Source of the DNA: Planctomycetota bacterium | GTDB taxonomy: Bacteria; Planctomycetota; SBBH01; JAHFOU01 | Length of the DNA: 6,576 nt | Assembly (NCBI GenBank): GCA_023261525.1 | Contig: JAHFOU010000004.1 | Coordinates: 14,795 to 21,370, forward strand | Direction: 5' to 3' | In this document: piece after piece, positions 1-4,628 of the stretch | How the letters are laid out: the number at the start of each line of letters is the position of its first letter | How positions within the stretch are numbered: position 1 is the stretch's first letter | Made by a program: the position numbers and the translations under genes | The notes under the pieces: generated by a model | What the model was told of the DNA's origin: nothing | The model's database searches: none | The model's input: only the letters and a program-made list of their open reading frames with translations

Positions 1-892
1 GGGGATCGATGATGACCAGGATTGCGCCGACATGGAGCACGGCCTTTTCGATGGCCGACACATCATCCGGGATCGAAGGCAGACGTTCGCCTTCGGTGCC
101 CTTCATGTTCAACAGGACGATGCGGCTCAGGTCCGCCCCTGCGGCCTCCAGATTCGGGCGGATAGTGTCTCCTGGCCCGTCCTCCGCGCTGAGAATGACC
201 ACTCCGCCGGTAGGAGCGGGAGTCAAGTCGGGCATGGGGGACCCGGTGCTGACTCGGGCGGCCAGGTCCAGAGCCACGGTGCTCTTCCCCTGCTCCGGGT
301 CTCCGTCCAGGATGGTCAGCTTCCTGCAAGGGATACGGCCCGGCCAGAGCCATGTGACGTGCCCGGCCTGGACCTCAGATAGCGGGACGATGTTTGGATG
401 CCATATCCCTGGGGCACCCTTTTCCTCACGGTCTAGCTCCTGGTTCCGGGCATCGCACCGGTGCCTGGCCTGATCGAGGATCTCCGCCACCTTCCCGCCG
501 TTCTGGACCTCGGAGATGGTCTGGCGGGCATCCAGGAGCACCCCCCGCAGGACGGCCTTCTCCTTGACGATGCGGGCGTAGTGCCCTGCCTGGGCTGAGC
601 TTCCGACGGCTCCCATGAGATCAGCCAGGACGGCCTCGCCGCCTACCTCCTCGGTGAGGCCGCGTCGCGCCATCTCATCCCGGACCAGGACCGGGTCCAC
701 GGACCCGTGCACGGAGTGGAGTTCGACCAGGATGGCAAACAGGTATCGGTGGGAGGTCCGGTAGAACGCGGCGGCGTTCAGGACCTGAGTGGCCACCGGG
801 ACGGCCTTGGCGTCCAGGAGCATGGCCCCCAGGAGAGCTTGCTCGGCCTCCAGAGAATGGGGGGAGATCGTGAGTGCTTCGTTCTGCGTCAT
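1..892 (-). CDS. DnaB-N / RepA-like AAA ATPase replication protein (partial, C-terminus beyond window)
   Basis: The first 297 residues are present; the gene continues past the left edge. Residues about 10-115 resemble the DnaB helicase N-terminal domain (SPHSLEAEQALLGAMLLD at 10-27, then FYRTSHRYLFAILVELH around 43-59). After a charged linker, residues about 178-297 match the RepA-like AAA_25 family: WLWPGRIP at 181-188, Walker A GDPEQGKST at 197-205, an SAED motif at 235-238, the TIRPNLEAAGADLSRI stretch around 243-258, and Walker B ILVIID at 291-296. Such ATPases act as hexameric helicases or helicase loaders at plasmid and phage origins, so a role in replicating the mobile element is inferred. 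The ATG start at 892 is supported by AGGAGG (897-902), with a rather short 4-nt spacing. It lies downstream of the XRE and HTH genes on the same strand but is separated from them by a structured leader. Whether a primase or other domain follows is not visible. Confidence 0.9.
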   Translation of the reverse strand, partial: MTQNEALTISPHSLEAEQALLGAMLLDAKAVPVATQVLNAAAFYRTSHRYLFAILVELHSVHGSVDPVLVRDEMARRGLTEEVGGEAVLADLMGAVGSSAQAGHYARIVKEKAVLRGVLLDARQTISEVQNGGKVAEILDQARHRCDARNQELDREEKGAPGIWHPNIVPLSEVQAGHVTWLWPGRIPCRKLTILDGDPEQGKSTVALDLAARVSTGSPMPDLTPAPTGGVVILSAEDGPGDTIRPNLEAAGADLSRIVLLNMKGTEGERLPSIPDDVSAIEKAVLHVGAILVIIDP

Positions 893-904
893 GCCGCCTC
901 CTGC

Positions 905-938
905 AAAAACGCCCCGTCAGGGCGGCACCTGACGGGGC
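905..938 (-). terminator. Intrinsic-terminator-like hairpin just before the replication gene RBS
   Basis: On the minus strand a GC-rich 11-bp perfect stem (938-928 with 921-911) with a 6-nt loop is followed by G and then five T residues (909-905). There is no T-run on the plus-strand side, so the signal is directional. The AGGAGG ribosome binding site of the replication gene starts only 2 nt after the T-run, so no promoter can fit between them. Any transcript of that gene must therefore pass through this hairpin, which suggests an attenuator rather than a simple operon end. Confidence 0.6.
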
Positions 939-1020
939 AACAAACCGTGCCAGGTGGTGGACCTGAGCGCGGCTGTTTCAAATAGGAAGGCCCTCGGACT
1001 GTCGAGGGCTGATCCACCAC
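905..1020 (-). ncRNA. Candidate structured 5' leader / attenuator of the replication gene
   Basis: Read on the minus strand, the 196-nt gap between the HTH gene and the replication gene contains a set of helices. A closing stem of about 10 bp pairs 1020-1011 (GTGGTGGATC) with 963-954 (one G-U pair). It encloses a 7-bp hairpin (1009-1003 with 996-990), and the terminator hairpin follows at 938-911. A competing 8-bp helix can form between 956-949 (CACCTGGC) and 933-926 (GTCAGGTG, one G-U pair); it uses bases of both the closing stem and the terminator stem. Helices that exclude one another in this way are the layout of a transcription attenuator or riboswitch. I do not recognise a known riboswitch class, and short alternative pairings can occur by chance. 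Confidence 0.35.
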
Positions 1021-1088
1021 AGGGAAGTGCCGCTCCCTAAAGAAAGCGAGGGAAGCGACAGAGTTCGGTCAATAGTGGTCGAAGCTGG

Positions 1089-1562
1089 TCAATGCTTGTC
1101 GATCTTGGCGCGACCAAGATCGGAGCGACGCTTCTGCTCAGACATGCCCAATTTATCGTCGGTCCTGACGTTGTCCCTCCCCCACGGCCTAGCCCCGGCA
1201 AGGGACTGCTTATGCGACTTTCGGCGTTCATCCACCACACGGAGGCGACCCTCCATATCTGCTTGCCAGGAGATCAGCTCGACCTCGAATACCTGGGGTG
1301 GGATTCCAGTTCCCATAGTCCTAATCGGTCCGCCTTGGGAATTGTTCATCCGTTTCAACCGCCGCCAAGCGCCGTAAGGAAGCTCAAGAGCCTTGCAGAT
1401 GTCCTTCCAGCCATGGAGGAGTTTTCGGGGGCGCATGTTAGCAGGAGAGGGCGCAGTCTTTCTGGCGGGGGCGTTGGTATCTCGGTCCTCGGCCTTTTTG
1501 AGGGGCCCCAGGATCACTCCGTACTTCGCCCATATGGCTTTGTTCCAGGTAGAGTCAGGCAC
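1089..1562 (-). CDS. Helix-turn-helix DNA-binding protein, 157 aa
   Basis: The centre of this protein, residues about 49-105 (LHGWKDICKALELPYGAWRR, then KRMNNSQGGPIRTMGTGIPP and VFEVELISWQADME), resembles the small winged-HTH domains with a GWKDI.KAL signature. In these the recognition helix is followed by a short wing and a final helix ending in a tryptophan. The N-terminus (1-48) and C-terminus (106-157) are basic and look disordered. The start is GTG at 1562, chosen because GGAGG (1569-1573) lies 6 nt upstream and no better in-frame start precedes it. It lies 92 nt downstream of the XRE repressor on the same strand and is probably cotranscribed with it. A role as excisionase-like factor, terminase-small-subunit-like binder, or second regulator of the element is possible; the sequence does not decide. 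Plus-strand open frames across this region are shadows. Confidence 0.75.
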   Translation of the reverse strand: MPDSTWNKAIWAKYGVILGPLKKAEDRDTNAPARKTAPSPANMRPRKLLHGWKDICKALELPYGAWRRLKRMNNSQGGPIRTMGTGIPPQVFEVELISWQADMEGRLRVVDERRKSHKQSLAGARPWGRDNVRTDDKLGMSEQKRRSDLGRAKIDKH

Positions 1563-1654
1563 TCTCCGCCTCCAAGAGCCCTCGTGGAACAGAAAAGGGC
1601 AGGTCCAGCGAGGTGGCCGGACTCTTCGGGAGCGATCCTAGCCCGGCAGAGATT

Positions 1655-2044
1655 CTATCCGCTGGCGTTCCTCGGTTCTACCTGCCGTGTCCGGTACTCG
1701 GCGATGGTTTCCATGACGGCCCAAAGACACTCGCGAGATCGGGCGTCACAACGTTTGAGAACGCTTGCGATCTTCCGTCCATCGATGGCGATGGCCCCAT
1801 TAGCCTTCCGGCCCTGTGGTAGGAACAACTCGAAGGGCTCTACGGAGAGGGCGCGGGCGATGCGGTCCACCGTGTCGAGCCGCGGCGTCCTCACGCCCCG
1901 CTCGACATCACTGATCCGCTTCTGGCTGATGCCTCCTGAACGTTTCCCAAGCTCGGTCTGATTCCATTCCCGAGCCTCCCGGAACTGGGAAATCCGCTTG
2001 CCAACCTGGGCGGCAAGGGGATACGGCTTCTTCGTCGACATCAT
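1655..2044 (-). CDS. XRE (Cro/CI-type) transcriptional repressor, 129 aa
   Basis: Residues about 14-72 form a classical HTH_3 domain: VGKRISQFREAREWNQTELG, then SGGISQKRISDVERGVRTPR and LDTVDRIARALSVEPFELF. These correspond to the five-helix fold with the recognition helix around SQKRISDVERG (40-50). The tail (about 73-129) is short, with no LexA/CI-type Ser-Lys peptidase motif, so SOS autocleavage is not expected. The frame opens with two consecutive ATG codons (2044 and 2041) and no Shine-Dalgarno sequence precedes either. The nearby -10 box suggests a leaderless mRNA starting at the second ATG. It is divergent from the DUF4190-lipoprotein pair and upstream of the HTH and replication genes, the usual position of a mobile-element master repressor. 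That it binds the inverted repeat at 2084-2116 is inferred. Confidence 0.92.
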   Translation of the reverse strand: MMSTKKPYPLAAQVGKRISQFREAREWNQTELGKRSGGISQKRISDVERGVRTPRLDTVDRIARALSVEPFELFLPQGRKANGAIAIDGRKIASVLKRCDARSRECLWAVMETIAEYRTRQVEPRNASG

Positions 2045-2047
2045 CAG

Positions 2048-2076
2048 ATTCTAGGGGCATCGGAGAAACGATCTAA
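2048..2076 (-). promoter_or_regulatory. Promoter of the XRE repressor gene, giving a leaderless transcript
   Basis: On the minus strand the -10 box TAGAAT (2053-2048, 5 of 6 consensus) lies 17 nt downstream of a weak -35 TTAGAT (2076-2071). Seven nt downstream of the -10 is the A of the second ATG (2041), so transcription would start at the start codon. No ribosome binding site is present. A second possible minus-strand -10, TATACT (2103-2098), lies inside the inverted repeat and lacks a good -35. Confidence 0.45.
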
Positions 2077-2083
2077 TCCCTAT

Positions 2084-2116
2084 GAAAGGGGTGAAACAGT
2101 ATAGAACACCCCTTTC
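2084..2116. repeat. Perfect 10-bp inverted repeat, probable operator
   Basis: GAAAGGGGTG (2084-2093) and CACCCCTTTC (2107-2116) are exact reverse complements separated by 13 AT-rich bases. A partial third half-site, GGGGT (2119-2123), sits immediately beside them and runs into the plus-strand TATAAG. The repeat is in the middle of the 132-bp gap between the divergent repressor and envelope genes, between candidate promoters for both directions. This is where a Cro/CI-type repressor operator is expected; the binding protein is inferred. Confidence 0.55.
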
Positions 2117-2122
2117 TGGGGG

Positions 2123-2128
2123 TATAAG
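2123..2128 (+). promoter_or_regulatory. Candidate -10 box for the DUF4190-lipoprotein operon
   Basis: TATAAG matches 5 of 6 bases of the sigma-70 -10 consensus and lies 49 bp before the chosen start codon. A convincing -35 is not seen at 16-18 bp upstream, where the inverted repeat lies, so the promoter may be weak or need an activator. Confidence 0.35.
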
Positions 2129-2176
2129 ATCCGTCCCCATCACAGAGGCATGGCCGCGTGGCCTAGAGGAGCTAGT

Positions 2177-3046
2177 ATGGACCAGGCATCGGCTTCCGTA
2201 ACCAAGGCACCGAAGGGCCTGGCAATCTCTAGCCTGGTCTGCGGATTGCTCTTCTGCGTCCCGCTCGTCGGTCAGGCGGCCCTGGTCCTGGGGATCATGG
2301 CTCTGAGCAAGAAGGGGCAGGGCGGAAGGGGTATGGCCATCGCCGGCACCGTCCTTGGTGCCGTGGGAACGATCTTTGCGATCATCCTCATCGCGACGTC
2401 TCTCAACCGGATTTCAAACACTCGTGCGCGTTCAAGCGGCTCAGCATCGTTGCCCATCAACGGACGGCCAGCAAAGCCATCTCCACCGGTTCAGCCCCCA
2501 AAACCTGTTGTGCCTGAGATCCGCATCTGTGCTCACAGCGGACTGATCGCTCTCACGGAGCCAGCTGAGAGCGCCGAGCCCGCCATGGGGGACTTCGTGG
2601 GGGTGAAGAGGGAGGCCCGGCTCTATGTCCTTGAGCATCGGGATGGGTGGGTTCGGTTCAGGCTGACCCCCGAGGACAAGGGCTTGGCCGCTTGGTTACC
2701 TGAAACGCAGATCCTCACCCTCGCGCAATGGAAGGCAGAAGAAGCGAAGCGGGCGGCAGAAGTAGCAAAGCAGGCTGAGGCCCAGGCACGGGCTAAGCTC
2801 GAACAGGATGTGCAGTTCCTCAAGGACAAGGGGGTGCTGAAACGGTTCAATCCCGAGATGAACGAAGCCTTTATCGAGCCTCTGATATGGAACGGGTTGG
2901 AGATCAATGTGAAGGAGAACATCTCGCGCACTCTGGCCACGTACTGCGGGAAGACCAAAGGGCGGAGCGAATGGGTGGAGATCAAGGATGCCTATTCGGG
3001 CAAGCGCCTCGCCAAGTACGGAGCCTGGGGATTCAAGGTCGATTGA
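2177..3046 (+). CDS. DUF4190 membrane protein with SH3-like segment and conserved C-terminal domain, 289 aa
   Basis: Residues 12-76 carry the DUF4190 pattern: KGLAISSLVCGLLF, a small-residue linker, then GRGMAIAGTVLGAVG. They form two hydrophobic membrane segments (about 15-43 and 52-76). A Pro/Ser-rich linker (about 85-115) leads to a beta-rich region with YVLEHRDGWVRFRL and GLAAWLPETQ (about 149-178), suggestive of a bacterial SH3-like fold. A charged Ala/Glu/Lys helix (about 184-215, likely coiled coil) follows. The tail, about 216-289, has conserved-looking YCGKTKGRSEWVEIKD and a SGKRLAKYGAWGFKV ending. The ATG at 2177 is preferred over the in-frame ATG at 2150 because GAGGAG ends 5 nt before it. 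The lipoprotein gene begins 12 nt downstream, so the two are an operon. The function is unknown; an envelope-located accessory role is inferred. Confidence 0.85.
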   Translation: MDQASASVTKAPKGLAISSLVCGLLFCVPLVGQAALVLGIMALSKKGQGGRGMAIAGTVLGAVGTIFAIILIATSLNRISNTRARSSGSASLPINGRPAKPSPPVQPPKPVVPEIRICAHSGLIALTEPAESAEPAMGDFVGVKREARLYVLEHRDGWVRFRLTPEDKGLAAWLPETQILTLAQWKAEEAKRAAEVAKQAEAQARAKLEQDVQFLKDKGVLKRFNPEMNEAFIEPLIWNGLEINVKENISRTLATYCGKTKGRSEWVEIKDAYSGKRLAKYGAWGFKVD

Positions 3047-3058
3047 GAGGAGGAAACC

Positions 3059-3733
3059 ATGTTAGATCTGAAAGCATGGCTCAGTGCGATCGCTCTTGTG
3101 GGCGCTTGCCTGTGCGGGTGCGCCAGCTCCGCCGACACGAAGAAGGACATGGACCTTCTCCAGGAGAGCCTGGGGATAATGAAAGGGTGGAGCGCGTCAG
3201 CACAGGGACTCTTGGATGAACTGAAGGAGATTGAGTCCAAAAATAGCAACCTAAAGGAAGAGCATCTGGACCGCTGGAACTGGCTTCTGAAACAGGCACT
3301 CAAGGGCAAGGATATCGTAGAGGAAACACAGCGTTCAGGTGCCACATGGTCTGCCGCCTTTGCGAGGGCACACGCCGCGAGGATGATCTCGCTGTTTCAG
3401 GATGTAGAGGCGAAACGATTGGAGGAGGACTGGCAGAAAGAGAATGGGCGCTCAGGCAATTTGTGGGGTGTTGTGGCAACCCGCGCCACCATCCTGAAGC
3501 CACGTATCGATTTTGTCACCCAGCACCCCGATCTAGAGGAAGAAACAGCACTTCTCCTCGTTCGAGGAAGCGTCAAAATCGGGATGTCCGAAGAGTACGC
3601 CCGGATCAGTTGGGGCAATCCAAACGACATCAACAAGACCATCACCGCCGGCAACGTTCGGGAACAGTGGATTTATTCCGGCGGGAGCTATCTCTACTTC
3701 GATAATGGGAAGCTGACCTTGATCCAGAATTGA
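3059..3733 (+). CDS. Lipoprotein with C-terminal BamE/SmpA-OmlA-like domain, 224 aa
   Basis: The N-terminus is a lipoprotein signal peptide: Lys5, a hydrophobic stretch (6-18) and the lipobox LCGC, with Cys21 as the predicted lipidated residue. Cys at -2 is unusual but tolerated. The residues after it (Ala-Ser) are not an Asp retention signal, so outer-membrane sorting is likely. Residues about 28-165 are mostly helical and unfamiliar. Residues about 166-224 show the SmpA/OmlA-like pattern: VRGSVKIGMSEEYARISWGN, PNDINKT, REQWIYSGGSYLYFDNGKLT. This is a small two-stranded fold used in BamE and many envelope proteins. Only the fold is similar, so this is not called BamE itself, which is much shorter. 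AGGAGG lies 5 nt before the ATG. It follows the DUF4190 gene by 12 nt and faces the DUF5681 gene. Confidence 0.85.
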   Translation: MLDLKAWLSAIALVGACLCGCASSADTKKDMDLLQESLGIMKGWSASAQGLLDELKEIESKNSNLKEEHLDRWNWLLKQALKGKDIVEETQRSGATWSAAFARAHAARMISLFQDVEAKRLEEDWQKENGRSGNLWGVVATRATILKPRIDFVTQHPDLEEETALLLVRGSVKIGMSEEYARISWGNPNDINKTITAGNVREQWIYSGGSYLYFDNGKLTLIQN

Positions 3734-3776
3734 AGGCTCCAACGCCACTCATCAAAGCACCGTCAAGAGGGTGTCG

Positions 3777-4244
3777 TCAGGAGCAACTTGGAGGACAGGC
3801 GCTGGCCTTTTTCTTGGCTTCCAAGCGGGCCCGCTCAAAGGCGATCACCCGCTCGGCCTTGTCTAGGGCCTCCTCGTCCGTCATTTCGGGCTCCACCGGG
3901 ATGTGGGGTTTCTCTTCGGCAGGCGAGATTTTCGTAGGAGCCCAGTCCCCCTTGATGTCGATCAGGATTGCCATGGCCCGATGACTCCCGTCCATGGCGG
4001 CCTTCACCAGCCTACGCACCAAAATGCTCTGCTTGTCATCTCCCTTCGTTCCGAATCTCTCCATGAGGATGTGGGCAAGGTCGTCGGCAATGGGTCGCCC
4101 CTTTGGCCGCCCGGAGGGATTGCCTGACTGACCAGGGCGATAACGGTACTTCTTCGGAGGAGGGGGTGCACCGTTCCTTGGGCTGTGCCCTGGTGGGATG
4201 AGCCTGTTTTCGAGGCTGTTACCAGCCTTGCGTCTCTTGTCCAT
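3777..4244 (-). CDS. DUF5681 domain protein, 155 aa
   Basis: Residues about 31-50 (KKYRYRPGQSGNPSGRPKGR) are the hallmark of DUF5681, found in many phages, prophages and genomic islands, often near packaging or transfer genes. The following helices, LAHILMERFGTKGDDKQSIL and VRRLVKAAMDGSHRAMAILI (about 56-95), match the rest of the domain. The C-terminus is acidic and then a charged helix ending in a Lys/Cys tail. The ATG at 4244 is chosen because AGGAGG (4251-4256) lies 6 nt upstream. Longer readings up to 4307 include that ribosome binding site as codons and are less likely. Its molecular function is not established; a small-terminase-like or DNA-binding role is only a guess. It is the last element gene before the tRNA break, and transcription from the tRNA promoter would run into it. 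Confidence 0.82.
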   Translation of the reverse strand: MDKRRKAGNSLENRLIPPGHSPRNGAPPPPKKYRYRPGQSGNPSGRPKGRPIADDLAHILMERFGTKGDDKQSILVRRLVKAAMDGSHRAMAILIDIKGDWAPTKISPAEEKPHIPVEPEMTDEEALDKAERVIAFERARLEAKKKASACPPSCS

Positions 4245-4547
4245 CGCCAGCCTCCTCATAGTTTCGATTGGGAGAACCTCTCTAGTCTGCCCGCAGGGCA
4301 TTGCCATGTCCTACCTGCCCATTGGGCGTGATCCAAGGGTTCAGTGAGCCTCCAAATGCCAGGACTGCCCTCCGTGCGCCCTGGGGCGGATTCAGCCAGA
4401 GGCTATTCATGTGCCACCGGTGTGCCATACCTCAACGAAAAGGGGGAGAGGTGAAGGGAAGCGGGGGGAATGGCGTTCCGCCCTAACCTGAATGCCAGCG
4501 GCGCTCTGGGTTCGCCGGAGGAATCAGGGGGAAAACGTGGATTAGAC
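4245..4547. other. Non-coding stretch between DUF5681 and the tRNA break (element end)
   Basis: No convincing gene is present on either strand; the open frame on the plus strand (4301-4486) shows no family motif and no good ribosome binding site. The stretch contains several short palindromes (4288-4300, 4317-4327, 4377-4388 and 4415-4422). The distal half of the tRNA is absent: there is no T-arm motif and no acceptor strand complementary to GCCGGGG on the minus strand. Since it abuts the tRNA break, it is probably the terminal arm of the integrated element, where integrase and accessory factors would bind. Confidence 0.5.
4288..4327. repeat. Two similar short palindromes upstream of DUF5681
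   Basis: TGCCCgcaGGGCA (4288-4300) and GCCCattGGGC (4317-4327) are related palindromes whose starts are about 28 bp apart, close to three helical turns. They lie 44-83 bp upstream of the DUF5681 start and could be operator or recombination-protein sites. They are short and could be chance in GC-rich DNA. Confidence 0.3.
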
Positions 4548-4586
4548 TTTTGAGACCGCCGCGTATGCCAGTTCCGCCACCCCGGC
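4548..4586 (-). tRNA. tRNA-Leu(CAA), 5' half only, broken after the anticodon loop
   Basis: Read on the minus strand, the sequence has the 7-nt acceptor strand GCCGGGG, TG at positions 8-9, a class II D-arm (GCG...CGC around AACTGGCATA), the anticodon-stem 5' strand GCGGT, and the loop CTCAAAA giving anticodon CAA. The complementary stem strand ACCGC should follow, but the next bases are GTCTA, and no variable arm, T-arm or 3' acceptor strand appears before the DUF5681 gene. The identity therefore ends exactly at the 3' side of the anticodon loop. It lies 21 nt downstream of the ABC ATPase stop codon and has its own promoter. The gene as seen cannot make a functional tRNA. Confidence 0.8.
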
Positions 4587-4599
4587 CGGAGCGGCGGGG

Positions 4600-4628
4600 A
4601 TTATAGCTCAGGTCATCTCGAGGAACTT
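4600..4628 (-). promoter_or_regulatory. Promoter of the tRNA-Leu gene
   Basis: A perfect TATAAT (4605-4600, minus strand) overlaps the region just after the ATPase stop codon. The expected start is about 6-7 nt before the first tRNA base, with a GC-rich discriminator (CCCCGCC) typical of stable-RNA promoters under stringent control. The -35 position at 17 nt (AGTTCC, 4628-4623) is poor and lies within the ATPase coding sequence. Confidence 0.55.

Larger units (their letters stand above)
1..4547. mobile_element. Integrated mobile element (one end), partial
   Basis: Four signs point to an integrated element. The tRNA-Leu gene at its right edge is cut at the anticodon loop. Base composition falls visibly on the left of that point. 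The gene content (XRE repressor, small HTH protein, DnaB-N/AAA replication protein, DUF5681) is typical of phages, satellites and islands. Finally, an unrelated chromosomal operon abuts the other side. The other end, the integrase and any structural or transfer genes lie outside the window. Confidence 0.6.

Noticed and set aside
9..473. Plus-strand and short minus-strand frames at the left end
   Set aside because: The continuous minus-strand frame from 892 with DnaB-N and Walker motifs explains this region.
1092..1961. Long plus-strand open frame of 289 codons
   Set aside because: It lies opposite the HTH and XRE genes, has no recognisable domain, and its composition is that of an antisense shadow in GC-rich DNA.
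2150..2176. Earlier ATG start for the DUF4190 protein
   Set aside because: No properly spaced ribosome binding site; the ATG at 2177 has GAGGAG 5 nt upstream.
3734..3776. Bidirectional terminator between the convergent lipoprotein and DUF5681 genes
   Set aside because: I could find no stable stem with a T-run in this 43-bp gap.
4245..4547. Group I intron in the tRNA-Leu anticodon loop
   Set aside because: This is a known intron site in some tRNA-Leu genes, but the 3' exon (anticodon-stem 3' strand, T-arm, acceptor strand) is not found before the DUF5681 gene, and the GC shift fits an element boundary better.
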